This document shows positions 37,735 through 46,454 of a stretch of 64,000 bases of DNA, in pieces. This stretch comes from Mesorhizobium sp. M00.F.Ca.ET.216.01.1.1 (GTDB lineage: Bacteria; Pseudomonadota; Alphaproteobacteria; Rhizobiales; Rhizobiaceae): assembly GCF_004010325.2 (NCBI RefSeq), contig NZ_SADR02000011.1, forward strand, positions 1-64,000, read 5' to 3'. The notes under the pieces are model-generated. The model saw only the letters and a program-made list of their open reading frames with translations. It was not told the origin of the DNA and did no database searches. The translations under genes and the position numbers were made by a program. Position 1 is the stretch's first letter, and each line of letters opens with the position of its first letter.

Positions 37735-38649
37735 TCAGCCCTCCATTCCCGGCAGTTGCAGCCCGGCGATGCCCGCGATCATCCGCGCGACCGAGGCGTC
37801 GTCGTCGCGGCCCATGCCGGCGGCAGCCGTCATCACGAACATCTGCAACGCCATCGAGGCGATCGGCGTTGGGAACTTCATCCCCCGCCCGATATCGGCC
37901 ACGATTCCCAAATCCTTGGTAAAGATATCGATGGCGCTGCGCGGCGCGTAGTCGCCATCAAGGATGTGCGGAACGCGGTTTTCGAACATCCAGGAACTAC
38001 CCGCCGATGCGACTATCACCTCGTAAACCCTGGCGAGATCCAGATCCATCGCCTTGGCGAAGGTGATCGCCTCGCAGGCGACGGCGATATGAACACCGGC
38101 CAGCAGCTGGTTCACGATCTTGAACGCAGCCCCCGTCCCGGCCTTTTCTCCCAGCTCGTAGACCTTGGCTGCGATGCAATCCAGAACCGGTCGGGCGTGT
38201 GCAAAGGCGGCGGCCGCGCCCGATGCCATGATGGTCAGTTCGCCCGACGCGGCGCGCGTCGCACCACCGCTGACCGGCGCGTCGATGTAATTCAAGCCCA
38301 GCGCTTCGGCACGGACCGCGAAATCACGGGCGGCATCGGGGGACATGGTCGCGCAGGACAGTATCGTGCCGCCCGTGGCCATCGCGGCGGCCGCGCCGGC
38401 AGGACTGTAAAGCACCGTTTCGGTCTGCGCGGCGTTCACGACAAGGCAGATGGCGAAATCCGCGTCTTTGGCTGCCGCACCCGGGCTGTCGGCGGTCTTG
38501 CCGCCAAGGGCCGAAAACTGCGCCATCGCGTCTACGCTTACGTCAAACCCCACGATATCGAAGCCATCGCGTAGCAACGAGGCGGCCACCCCGAACCCCA
38601 TCGACCCCAAGCCAATGACGCAGACTTTCAGGCCGGACTTGCTGTTCAT
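37735..38649 (-). CDS. ltnD: L-threonate dehydrogenase (3-hydroxyisobutyrate dehydrogenase family)
   Basis: A 304-residue beta-hydroxyacid dehydrogenase. It has the cofactor motif GLGSMGFGVA, substrate motif DAPVSGGATRAA, and catalytic lysine in FKIVNQLLAG. SWMFENRVPHILDGDY is a strong signature of the LtnD group. LtnD oxidises L-threonate with NAD to 2-oxo-tetronate. It is transcribed divergently from otnK across a promoter with a LacI-type operator, and its stop is two bases from the otnI start. Confidence 0.85.
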   Translation of the reverse strand: MNSKSGLKVCVIGLGSMGFGVAASLLRDGFDIVGFDVSVDAMAQFSALGGKTADSPGAAAKDADFAICLVVNAAQTETVLYSPAGAAAAMATGGTILSCATMSPDAARDFAVRAEALGLNYIDAPVSGGATRAASGELTIMASGAAAAFAHARPVLDCIAAKVYELGEKAGTGAAFKIVNQLLAGVHIAVACEAITFAKAMDLDLARVYEVIVASAGSSWMFENRVPHILDGDYAPRSAIDIFTKDLGIVADIGRGMKFPTPIASMALQMFVMTAAAGMGRDDDASVARMIAGIAGLQLPGMEG

Positions 38650-38726
38650 GTCAGAACCTCGGTTTCAGGATGTTTTGGCACGGGTGCCGCTGAGTTTTGG
38701 CTTGATCTTTTGTTGATAACATACGA

Positions 38727-38742
38727 ATGATAGCGCTGTCAT
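38727..38742. promoter_or_regulatory. LacI-type operator, copy 2
   Basis: The same 16-mer as at 34922, ATGATAGCGCTGTCAT. It lies 78-93 bases upstream of ltnD and about 150 bases upstream of otnK, so it can control both divergent units. Confidence 0.75.
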
Positions 38743-38888
38743 CATTAGCCTAAAACTGGAACGAAAAGCAAGACCCTCCGGCGGTGGCGGGTCAGACGTA
38801 GCAGGGTTCGCGAAATGCCCTGCCCGACGACCGCCCCCGAACAACGACCGGAAGGGTGCAGCCCTTCGCAGAGAAAAGGACCAGAATC

Positions 38889-40172
38889 TTGTTGATTGGC
38901 GCAGTTGCAGACGACATCACCGGTGCCACCGATCTGTGCCTGATGTTGTCGCGCGAGGGTCTGCGGACGGTTCAGGTCATGGGTGTTCCCTCGCCGGATG
39001 CCACGTTGCCGGATGCCGATGCGGTTGTCATTGCGTTGAAATCACGGTCAATTCCTGCAGATGATGCCGTGGCGATATCGATTTCTGCCGCCCGCGTGCT
39101 ACTGGGACAGGGGACGCAGCAGATCCTGTTCAAGTACTGCTCGACCTTCGATTCAACCGACGACGGCAATATCGGCCCGGTGGCCGAAGCGCTGATGGAA
39201 GAGATGGGCGCGGAGTTCACCATCGCCTGCCCGTCCTTTCCCGCGGCGGGGCGCACGACCTACAAGGGACATCTTTTTGTCGGCAGCCAGTTGCTGTCGG
39301 ACAGCCCACTTAAAGATCATCCGCTGAACCCGATGCACGATTCCGACCTCGTCCGTGTGCTGTCGCGGCAGACAGCGCTGCCAGTGGGACTGGTGGACAT
39401 CAATACCATCTGGCAGGGTGCCGACGCCGTGCGCGCAGCGTTTGCCCAGCAGCACGCGACGGGAAAGCGCATCCTGATCCTCGATACGCTCGCCGATGCC
39501 GATTTGCGCACCATCGGTGCCGCCTGCGCCGACATGAAGCTGGTTACCGGCGGATCGGGCATTGCCCTTGGTCTGGCCGCGAATTTCGTGCAAGCGGGCA
39601 AGGTGGCTCCCCGCCCCGCAATGACCCGGATGCCCGCACCTGCGGGCCGCGCCGTCATACTGGCAGGTTCCTGTTCGGTGGCGACCCGTGGCCAGATCGC
39701 GGCAGCACAGGCCGCTGGCTTACCCACGCTAGCGTTGGATGTCGCGGCCCTTGCCAACGGTCGTCAGACCGCCGCGCAGGTGGCGGAATGGGCGATCAGC
39801 CAGCCCGAAACCACAACACCCGTGATCTATTCCAGTGCCGACCCAGAGACGCTGCAAGCCATCCAGCAGCGCATGGGCCAGCACGAGTCCGGCGCGCTGG
39901 TTGAAGGGTTGCTGGCCCGTACCGCGGCCCTGCTGCGGGATGCGGGGTTCCGCCGGTTCCTGATCGCGGGTGGGGAAACATCCGGCGCCGTCGTCGCCTC
40001 GCTCGGTGTGACGATGCTGGAAATCGGCCCCGAGATCGACCCCGGCGTCCCATGGACCCGCAGCATCGGTACGCCCAACTTGGCGCTTGCGCTGAAATCC
40101 GGCAACTTCGGCGCGCCCGATTTCTTTCTGAAAGCCTGGGGCCTGCTTGAGTTGGATCCTGCACATGTCTGA
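38889..40172 (+). CDS. otnK: 3-oxo-tetronate 4-kinase (DUF1537 kinase)
   Basis: A four-carbon acid-sugar kinase of the DUF1537 family, about 427 residues. The N-terminal substrate domain starts IGAVADDITGATDLCLML, and the C-terminal nucleotide domain has LIAGGETSGAVVASLG. It phosphorylates 3-oxo-tetronate at C4, giving the substrate of OtnC. The start is uncertain. I prefer a TTG at 38889 with AGGA about eight bases upstream, because it begins the conserved fold directly; a GTG at 38856 would add 11 residues but sits on its own purine run. The stop overlaps otnC by eight bases. Confidence 0.88.
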   Translation: MLIGAVADDITGATDLCLMLSREGLRTVQVMGVPSPDATLPDADAVVIALKSRSIPADDAVAISISAARVLLGQGTQQILFKYCSTFDSTDDGNIGPVAEALMEEMGAEFTIACPSFPAAGRTTYKGHLFVGSQLLSDSPLKDHPLNPMHDSDLVRVLSRQTALPVGLVDINTIWQGADAVRAAFAQQHATGKRILILDTLADADLRTIGAACADMKLVTGGSGIALGLAANFVQAGKVAPRPAMTRMPAPAGRAVILAGSCSVATRGQIAAAQAAGLPTLALDVAALANGRQTAAQVAEWAISQPETTTPVIYSSADPETLQAIQQRMGQHESGALVEGLLARTAALLRDAGFRRFLIAGGETSGAVVASLGVTMLEIGPEIDPGVPWTRSIGTPNLALALKSGNFGAPDFFLKAWGLLELDPAHV

Positions 40173-40806
40173 TGAAACCCGCGCCCGGGATGAAATTTGC
40201 CGCGTAGGTGCCTCGCTCTTCGATCGCGGGCTGACGGCAGGGTCAAGCGGCAACATCTCGGTCAAGCTGCCCGATGGCGGCTGGCTGATGACGCCGACCA
40301 ACGTGTCGATGGGGTCGCTCGACCCGGCACGCCTGTCGCGGTTCGATGCGCAGGGGCGCCTGTTGTCGGGCGACGCGCCGACGAAAGAGGCGTTTCTGCA
40401 TTTTTCGATGTATGACGAGCGCGCTGACGCGGGGGCTGTGGTGCATCTGCATTCCAGCCATGCCACCGCTGTCAGCATCCTTCGCGACGTCGATCCGCAG
40501 GATGTACTGCCCGCCCTGACCGCCTATTACGTGATGCGGGTCGGCCGCCTGCCGCTGGTGCCCTATTTCGCGCCCGGCGACCCCGATCTTGCCCATGCGG
40601 TCAAGGCCCTTGCCAGCCGCCACCATGCGGTCCTGCTGGCCAATCACGGCCCCGTCGTGGCTGGCACTACGCTGGCCAATGCCCAATACGCCACCGAAGA
40701 GCTGGAAGAGACGGCCAAGCTTTTCCTGATGTTGCAAAACCACGTCGTGCGCTCGCTGACCCCTGAACAGGTGGCCGACCTGCGCGTGCGCTTCAACCTT
40801 CCCTAA
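40165..40806 (+). CDS. otnC: 3-oxo-tetronate 4-phosphate decarboxylase (class II aldolase family)
   Basis: A 213-residue class II aldolase/adducin-fold protein. The phosphate-binding GSSGNISVKLPDGG, metal ligands HLHSSHAT and LLANHGPVVAG, and the catalytic glutamate in SGDAPTKEAFLHF are present. OtnC decarboxylates 3-oxo-tetronate 4-phosphate to dihydroxyacetone phosphate. It starts inside the end of otnK and must be translated with it. Confidence 0.87.
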   Translation: MSDETRARDEICRVGASLFDRGLTAGSSGNISVKLPDGGWLMTPTNVSMGSLDPARLSRFDAQGRLLSGDAPTKEAFLHFSMYDERADAGAVVHLHSSHATAVSILRDVDPQDVLPALTAYYVMRVGRLPLVPYFAPGDPDLAHAVKALASRHHAVLLANHGPVVAGTTLANAQYATEELEETAKLFLMLQNHVVRSLTPEQVADLRVRFNLP

Positions 40807-40828
40807 CATTGCGAAGATCGGACAGACA

Positions 40829-41722
40829 ATGACACAGACAAACGAGAAGATCGGCTTCATCGGCATCGGACTGATGGGCCAGGGTATGGCGAAGAACATC
40901 CTCGAAAAGGGCTTTCCGCTGACCGTGGTCGCGCACCGCAACCGCGCACCGGTCGATGACCTTGTATCGCGGGGCGCGGTCGAGGCGGCATCGTTGGAGG
41001 AGATGGCCCGCAGTTGTACGATCATCTTCCTGTGCCTGACCGGATCGCCCGAAGTGGCTGCGACTATTATGGCGCTGAAGCCCGGCCTTCAGGCGGGCAG
41101 CGTGATCGTTGATTGTTCCACTAGCGATCCGACGGTGACCCAGCGCATCGCGGTGGAGCTGGCCGCGATCGGCGTGCATTTCGCCGATGCTCCCCTTAGC
41201 CGCACCCCGAAAGAGGCATGGGCGGGAACGCTCGATTGCATGGTTGGGGCCGAGGTCGACATCTTCGACCGGGTCCAGCCAGTTGTTGCGACATGGGCTG
41301 CCAAGATTGTGCATATCGGAGGGGTCGGCGATGGCCACCGGATGAAGCTTTTGAACAACTTCCTGTCGCTTGGCTATGCCGCGCTTTATTCCGAGGCGCT
41401 CGCGCTGTCGCGTAAAGTCGGCATCCCGGTGACCGAGTTCGACAAGGTGATCCGCGGCGGGCGTATGGATTGCGGTTTCTACCAAACCTTCATGGGCTAT
41501 GCGCTAGAGGGCAACCGCGAAGCACATAAGTTTAGCCTCAGCAACGCCTACAAGGACATGCGTTACGTCGAATCGATGGCGAATGCCGCGACGGTGACCA
41601 CGACAATGGCCAGCGCCGTGAAGAATTCTTTCGCAGTGGCGATGGCGAATGGCGGGAACGGGGCCGCTGATTACGTGCCCCACTTGTCCGATTTCATCGC
41701 GCGGGCAAACGGGATCGAATAA
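40829..41722 (+). CDS. Second beta-hydroxyacid dehydrogenase
   Basis: A 297-residue NAD(P)-dependent dehydrogenase of the 3-hydroxyisobutyrate/tartronate-semialdehyde reductase family. Visible are GIGLMGQGMA, DAPLSRTPKEA (substrate motif, with Arg in place of the usual Gly-Gly) and the catalytic lysine in HRMKLLNNFLSLG. It is 22 bases after otnC in the same operon. It differs from LtnD in the substrate motif, so it probably acts on another C4 stereoisomer or a related hydroxy acid. D-threonate or erythronate oxidation is a guess. Confidence 0.82.
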   Translation: MTQTNEKIGFIGIGLMGQGMAKNILEKGFPLTVVAHRNRAPVDDLVSRGAVEAASLEEMARSCTIIFLCLTGSPEVAATIMALKPGLQAGSVIVDCSTSDPTVTQRIAVELAAIGVHFADAPLSRTPKEAWAGTLDCMVGAEVDIFDRVQPVVATWAAKIVHIGGVGDGHRMKLLNNFLSLGYAALYSEALALSRKVGIPVTEFDKVIRGGRMDCGFYQTFMGYALEGNREAHKFSLSNAYKDMRYVESMANAATVTTTMASAVKNSFAVAMANGGNGAADYVPHLSDFIARANGIE

Positions 41723-41729
41723 CCGTGCG

Positions 41730-41766
41730 GCCACAACCGCCCAAACTGCGGTGCGGCTGGCTCTTT
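41730..41766 (+). terminator. Probable terminator of the otn operon
   Basis: GCCACAACCGC (41730-41740) pairs with GCGGTGCGGC (41748-41757) with one mismatch and one bulge, followed shortly by four T residues. It begins eight bases after the last stop codon. The stem is imperfect. Confidence 0.4.
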
Positions 41767-41887
41767 TGGTCGAATGTCCGCCAATCGTGGGTAGTGTGCT
41801 GAGAGTTCTGCAAATTCGTTGAGAGAGGGCGGTCATGGCAGGCTGGTGATGTTCAACGTCACCTGATTCCCGCGAAGGAACGCCACC

Positions 41888-41998
41888 ATGACCAAGACTG
41901 AAAGTAAGACCGCCAGCGCCGCCGTCAAAGACATTCTGCTTTCGAACCCAGAGCGTCTGCACGAAGTGATACGTGCGGCGGAACTCGTGCCCCGCTAG
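41888..41998 (+). pseudogene. IS256-family transposase, N-terminal remnant
   Basis: A 36-residue open frame reads MTKTESKTASAAVKDILLS then NPERLHEVIR, the N-terminus of IS256-family transposases (form MT-TE-T---VVKDMLLSNPDGLRE). It ends at an early TAG and no later transposase segment follows. About 100 bases upstream, including GTGTGCTGAGAGTTCTGC, may be the left terminal region of the element. The C-terminal counterpart is at 11106-11226 in the same orientation. The stretch from 41999 to 42265 shows nothing recognisable. Confidence 0.7.
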
Positions 41999-42265
41999 GC
42001 GGTAACAACAGAGGCGAGCCTGACGCGCCGGTCCTAGTACCTTCCGTCGACAGCGCGAGTCCGTTGCGTGTGGGCCTGCGCTCAAGCGCCGATTCCCACC
42101 CTGTGAGTGTCTCTCCGTTGATCCGGGGGATCAACCTTCGCGCTCGCCCGCTGGCGCGGATGCCAGCGAGCGATTGGCGCGGAGAGATATCATTTCCTGT
42201 TGTTGAAAATGGCCAACTTACTGAAATAGGGGGCGGCAGTGCTAACCAACGCCCCCATTTGGACC

Positions 42266-42538
42266 TCAGTTCCGGCAGTCGGGGCTGACTGGGTCGTATG
42301 CTCTCGGGCTGACCCCGAGGCACTTGGACGTTGAAACGGCACCAGCGTTCCCGTTGGATCCTGTCTGGGAGGGATCCACCAGTGTCTTTGAAACGAATGA
42401 ATGTTGACTCTTGACCGCACCCGGAGGCTCGAAGTCACCATTGTCGGCACGAAGGCTGTGGACGAAGTTTGACTCGATCGCCAACGAAGGTGCCGTGAGC
42501 ATGAATAATGCAGACATAGCTACGATGATCTTATACAT
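42266..42538 (-). CDS. Small exported hypothetical protein
   Basis: A 90-residue protein with a clear Sec signal peptide, MYKIIVAMSALFMLTAPSLA, likely cleaved after residue 20. The mature part is polar with two cysteines near the C-terminus (KCLGVSPRAYDPVSPDC). An excellent AGGAG lies eight bases before the ATG. I recognise no family. The AT-rich upstream region and position in degraded DNA suggest a recently acquired or orphan gene. Confidence 0.6.
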   Translation of the reverse strand: MYKIIVAMSALFMLTAPSLAIESNFVHSLRADNGDFEPPGAVKSQHSFVSKTLVDPSQTGSNGNAGAVSTSKCLGVSPRAYDPVSPDCRN

Positions 42539-43294
42539 ATTTTAGCTCCTTTGGTAGTATATTTATGGCATCACAAGTTTTGTGATGAGAACGAAATTGG
42601 CTGAGTTTCGAACACCAACATCCTCTTTGGACTCTGATCTTGGTCATTCCCATCAGAGCTGTCCGGTAGAGAGGCTACATTGCCTGTTCTCATATTTCTT
42701 GTACGCCACCCGCAAAATATGTATGTGAGCGAATTCACAAGAGGTTGCTAATATGACCAAGAGCGCTTCGGGCAAGTTCTCCGCCTTCGGGCTGAAAGGT
42801 CAGGTTGATCGCTTCCTGGGCTGCGACAGCCATGCTGTGGCGGCTGCGAAAGCGCCATTGCTGTAATTCGACCGCCAGCTAAGTTTGGCATGCCACATCG
42901 ACATGCGCCGTGTGCTGCCACTTGGTGTGGTAAGGCCCCATTCATCGTTTCGCCGCCCGGGCGCTCGCGTGATGGGGCTGCGGGCATATCCAGATAGCGG
43001 CCGTAGCGTACGGGCCTTGCCAATTGGAGGGCTGATAATCCGAACGAACTTTGTGCCGGCCGATTGGTGCACGCCGGCTGATCGCTTTGTTCGACGTCAA
43101 CGCGGTTTCGTCGGGGGAAGCGGTCACCGTCAGCCCGGTTCGAGACAGAACCAGTGCGATGGCTCCCTCAGCTTGGCGAAACCGGAGCCGCCAAGTTTGC
43201 TGCATCCAGAGTAGTCGCAGACGCAGTTGTCAATCAGGTGGTCATCACGCAATCGATCGCGCCCTGAGATGGTTAAATCATAAGAGGCGCCTGT
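42539..43294. other. Largely gene-free accessory stretch
   Basis: I see no confident gene in this stretch. A 37-codon open frame at 42753 has a plausible ribosome-binding site. Longer overlapping frames on the two strands have shadow-like composition. The first 200 bases are clearly AT-rich. Confidence 0.5.
42753..42866 (+). CDS. Possible very small protein
   Basis: A 37-residue frame, MTKSASGKFSAFGLKGQVD onward, ending at TAA. GAGG lies eight bases before the ATG. It could be the 5' end of a broken gene rather than a real microprotein. No family is recognised. Confidence 0.25.
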   Translation: MTKSASGKFSAFGLKGQVDRFLGCDSHAVAAAKAPLL

Positions 43295-43492
43295 ATGCCT
43301 CCCAATCCCAGGACCACGCTCTGCGAAACACGCGAAACCCTTCATATGCTGCGAAAGGCTGTTTTCGTACGCGGCGGTCCCGGCGCTGGCAGGCAGGGGA
43401 TCAGCGGCGCCGAGATCGAGCAAGAAATCGGCGGCGTCTATGAGGCGATCCTCGATGCGATCGTCCGTCATGAAGCAGACATGCCTGAATAG
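43295..43492 (+). CDS. Possible small hypothetical protein
   Basis: A 65-residue frame with a natural-looking C-terminal half (EIEQEIGGVYEAILDAIVRHE) and AGAGG eight bases before the ATG. The opposite strand also holds a protein-like frame (43130-43471) without a ribosome-binding site. I weakly favour this strand. No family is recognised. Confidence 0.3.
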   Translation: MPPNPRTTLCETRETLHMLRKAVFVRGGPGAGRQGISGAEIEQEIGGVYEAILDAIVRHEADMPE

Positions 43493-43510
43493 GATCTGGC
43501 ATGGGTAGCG

Positions 43511-43729
43511 CTACACCCGGATGACCGCAGCGAGCTTAAGGTGCAGCCTCTGGCTCTCCGCGAAGGCCAGCGCGACAGGTTCCAGCTCGAAGGAGTAGGT
43601 GCGTTCTTCGTCGTCCTCGACTACGCGAACGAACCATTCATCGTCGGCCTCAATCAGTTCAACTCGGGTCCCTAAAAGGCCACCATAGCTCTCCAGATAA
43701 GCACGCACATAGCTTTGGGGATAAGGCAC
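43511..43729 (-). CDS. Small acidic hypothetical protein
   Basis: A 72-residue soluble protein rich in acidic residues and predicted strands (TRVELIEADDEWFVRVVED, then ERTYSFELEP). I chose a GTG start (PYPQSYVRAYLESYGG follows) because GGGAGG lies six bases before it. The longer in-frame extension upstream has no family character. No domain is recognised. Confidence 0.6.
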   Translation of the reverse strand: MPYPQSYVRAYLESYGGLLGTRVELIEADDEWFVRVVEDDEERTYSFELEPVALAFAESQRLHLKLAAVIRV

Positions 43730-43925
43730 TGTTTTCCTCCCATGTAGCGAAACGGAACTATGTAATGATACCCTTCCTCCTTCAATAAACTGTGACGTAG
43801 CTCTCACTGGACAGGAGTACATTGGAAAGGGGAGAAGACAGAAAGGTTGAGAAGCTCGCATAGCCGACTATAAACATCGACTCGCTTGGCGTGCACACAT
43901 CCGGGTACGCCGAAAAGTCCGTCGG

Positions 43926-44381
43926 TCAAAAGTCGACCAGCGGCGTGTCCACGATCTGGTGCTCGAACAGCAGCCAGAACGGCGATCCCCGGGATTCGGC
44001 GTACCAATGCTCAAAAATCGCAAGGGCCTCGCCAATATTGGTGGCGGGTTCGTCCTCGGGCGGCTCTGCGGCCTGGAACAGCACAAGCGCAACGGGACCA
44101 AAATGCGTGATCACTTCCGTGCGCGCCTCGCTGTCCGCATTCCAGCCGAGCCGCAAGCGCAGGACGGCCAAAGCGCTGGCCACGGCGATCTCTTCGCTTT
44201 CGGCCGAGGCCACGGCGTCAGAGATCGCCTGCATGAGATTGAGCCGCCTGAAGGCGAAAGCGCGCTCCTGCTCCAGCGCCGCGATTTGATTGGCCGCTTG
44301 CCGCCGGAAGTTTGCTTCGGTTGACCTGGCGGTCTCAGCCGTCATTTTCAGGTCGTGCAGAAAGGAAGCTGTTGGGTTCAT
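43926..44381 (-). CDS. Hypothetical protein next to tRNA(Sec)
   Basis: A 151-residue soluble protein. The first 70 residues are strongly helical and probably coiled-coil (TEANFRRQAANQIAALEQE, RAFAFRRLNLMQAISDAVAS). The second half is more mixed, with GPVALVLFQAAEPPEDEPA and EHWYAES. It begins ten bases after the selB stop codon, so it could be cotranscribed with the selenium genes, but I recognise no known selenium-related family. It may be a phage- or island-derived gene. Confidence 0.6.
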   Translation of the reverse strand: MNPTASFLHDLKMTAETARSTEANFRRQAANQIAALEQERAFAFRRLNLMQAISDAVASAESEEIAVASALAVLRLRLGWNADSEARTEVITHFGPVALVLFQAAEPPEDEPATNIGEALAIFEHWYAESRGSPFWLLFEHQIVDTPLVDF

Positions 44382-44390
44382 GCTGGCTAC

Positions 44391-46454
44391 TCATGAGGAT
44401 GGCGGAAGAGAGTGGGAGTCGAACCCACCAGAGACCGACTCGCGGCCCCTCCCGGATTTGAAGTCCGGACGCCCCACCGGGGACGATGCTCCTCCAGATA
44501 TTTCCGTGATCGGCGGTTCATGACTGGCTTCCGGGCGAAACAGGTCCAGCCTGTGCCTGTTCAGGCGGCGCAAGTCTCCCCGCCGCAGTGTCACGCCGTG
44601 ACGATCGAGAAATTCGAGGATATGGATGGCTACCTTGCGTCCGCTGCCCACGCGATCACGAAATTGAGCAGCGGTGAACTGCTCTGTGGGCATCGACGCA
44701 GCGAGGTCGCACGCAATCTCCACGATCTGCGCCAAGGCCACGCGCTGGAAGAAGTGGTCATGAGCGACCTCATGGACCTTCCCCATGCGGCCGGCAAGCT
44801 TCAGAAGCCGCCGGATTTCCGTCTCCGGCGCGGCCAGCACCTCGGCAATATCCCACACTCTAGGCGGATGGAATCGGTCACGTCCGCCGATGAGAGGCTG
44901 GATTTGCTGCCAGAGCGTCTCATCCTTCGCCGTCAGGCGCGCCTCATGGCCGGGCAGCCGCACCCAGGCGCCATCCAGGGCAACTTCTCCAGCGTGCGAA
45001 AGGCTCCGCAGAACTGCCATGAAAGAGGGGGCCGGCAGACGTGGATCAAGCCCAATACGCAATCTCTCCATTGCCACGCCCGGCAAATCCGGATTGTCGG
45101 CATGGAAGGTCTCCAGGGTCGCGGCCAAGTCGCGCTTGAATCGCAACCAGCGCTCGGGCGACAGCACGAGAATCGTTTCTCCGACGGCAAAACGGACCAG
45201 CCCGAGCTGATCGATCAGACCTTCCGTCTCGCAGTCACTAAGCGCCCTGTCGCGCGCGAAAGCCTTCAGGTCGAAATAGCGGGGCGGCGCATCGAGGAGT
45301 GCGGCGGCGGCCAGTTCGGGCGCCGATAGCGCATGCGCATCGAGTTGGATCAGCCGTTCCGGTGTACGGCGCTTGCGGCTCGGCGCCCGCAAATCGAGAA
45401 AATGTCCGCCGCCGATGGTTCGCTGCGCGGAGGTGTCGCGCACCACGTAAACGTCGCCGGCGGCGGCTGCGATCGGACTGTCCAGCACCAATTGAACCTT
45501 GGCCGTGCCGCCGGGCCCGATCGGTTCGTCGCCGAGAAGTACGATGCGTGCCCCGACCTCCGTCGCGGCATGATGGAGCCGCACTGGAAACCATTGTGAA
45601 ATCGTCTTGGGCTCTCCCGGCAGAACGCGAAGGCTTGCATCGATCCGGTCCGACGGCGCGTGAAGCTTCGGATCGACAATCACGTCGCCGCGCCGGATCG
45701 CCTCCTTGGAAACCTTTTCGCCGGTCAGATTGAGCGCGCAGCGGTCTCCCGCGCGGCCACGTTCGGCCGGCTGGTTCTGGGCATGGATCGATCGAACCCG
45801 TGCAAGCAATCCCGACGGGCTTACGACCACGTTGTCCCCAAAACCGACAGAACCCGAAAGCACGGTGCCCGTCACGACGGTGCCCACGCCGCGCAATGTG
45901 AACGAGCGATCCACCGCCAGTCGAAAACGGCCCGAATCTGCACGCCGGGCAAGATGCGACGCCTCCTCGAACAAGAGACACTTGAGTTCATCGATACCTT
46001 CGCCTGTAACGATCGAGACGGGAATCAGGTGGGCCTCGGCAAGCATCGTCCCGGCAAGCACCGAGCGGATATCGCTCGCCACCGCAGTGCGACGCTCGGC
46101 ACCGGCCAGATCGCATTTCGTGAGCAGGACGGCGCCGCGCTTGACACCGAGCAGATCGACGATGGCGAGATGCTCCCGGGTTTGCGGCATGACGCCGTCG
46201 TCGGCGGCCACCACGAGCAACACGAAGTCGATGCCGCTGGCGCCGGCGAGCATCGTGTGCACGAAACGCTCGTGCCCGGGAACATCGACGAAACCGATGC
46301 TATCCCCACCCGGCACCTGCAGATAGGCGAAGCCGAGATCGATCGTCATGCCGCGTGTCTTTTCCTCCTGCAAACGATCGGTGTCTATACCGGTCAGCGC
46401 ATGCACCAGCGCAGTTTTGCCATGATCGACATGTCCCGCCGTGCCAACGATCAT
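44391..46454 (-). CDS. selB: Selenocysteine-specific elongation factor
   Basis: A 687-residue translation GTPase that delivers Sec-tRNA(Sec) to UGA codons preceding a SECIS hairpin. The N-terminal EF-Tu-like domain has [14 protein letters not shown] (G1), DVPGHERF (G3) and TKCD (G4). The C-terminal third consists of winged-helix repeats for SECIS binding, ending near [10 protein letters not shown]. The start is MIVGTAGH; its ATG overlaps the stop of the Sel1-repeat gene by four bases. The reading frame continues through the whole tRNA(Sec) gene and stops just past its CCA. The last 30 or so residues ([13 protein letters not shown] onward) are therefore tRNA sequence read as protein. Confidence 0.95.
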   Translation of the reverse strand: MIVGTAGHVDHGKTALVHALTGIDTDRLQEEKTRGMTIDLGFAYLQVPGGDSIGFVDVPGHERFVHTMLAGASGIDFVLLVVAADDGVMPQTREHLAIVDLLGVKRGAVLLTKCDLAGAERRTAVASDIRSVLAGTMLAEAHLIPVSIVTGEGIDELKCLLFEEASHLARRADSGRFRLAVDRSFTLRGVGTVVTGTVLSGSVGFGDNVVVSPSGLLARVRSIHAQNQPAERGRAGDRCALNLTGEKVSKEAIRRGDVIVDPKLHAPSDRIDASLRVLPGEPKTISQWFPVRLHHAATEVGARIVLLGDEPIGPGGTAKVQLVLDSPIAAAAGDVYVVRDTSAQRTIGGGHFLDLRAPSRKRRTPERLIQLDAHALSAPELAAAALLDAPPRYFDLKAFARDRALSDCETEGLIDQLGLVRFAVGETILVLSPERWLRFKRDLAATLETFHADNPDLPGVAMERLRIGLDPRLPAPSFMAVLRSLSHAGEVALDGAWVRLPGHEARLTAKDETLWQQIQPLIGGRDRFHPPRVWDIAEVLAAPETEIRRLLKLAGRMGKVHEVAHDHFFQRVALAQIVEIACDLAASMPTEQFTAAQFRDRVGSGRKVAIHILEFLDRHGVTLRRGDLRRLNRHRLDLFRPEASHEPPITEISGGASSPVGRPDFKSGRGRESVSGGFDSHSLPPSS
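44400..44495 (-). tRNA. selC: tRNA-Sec (anticodon UCA)
   Basis: On the minus strand the sequence runs from GGAGGAGC to CTCTTCCGCCA, 96 nt including an encoded CCA. The long 8-bp-type acceptor stem, the anticodon arm CCGGACTTCAAATCCGG (anticodon TCA at 44459-44461), the long variable arm and the T-loop TTCGACT match bacterial tRNA(Sec) and align along their length with E. coli selC as I remember it. It lies inside the 3' end of the selB reading frame on the same strand, so both come from one transcript and RNase processing must cut the mRNA tail. Confidence 0.95.

Noticed and set aside
43130..43471. A 113-residue minus-strand protein
   Set aside because: Its start has no ribosome-binding site, it overlaps a plus-strand frame with a better one, and no family is recognisable.
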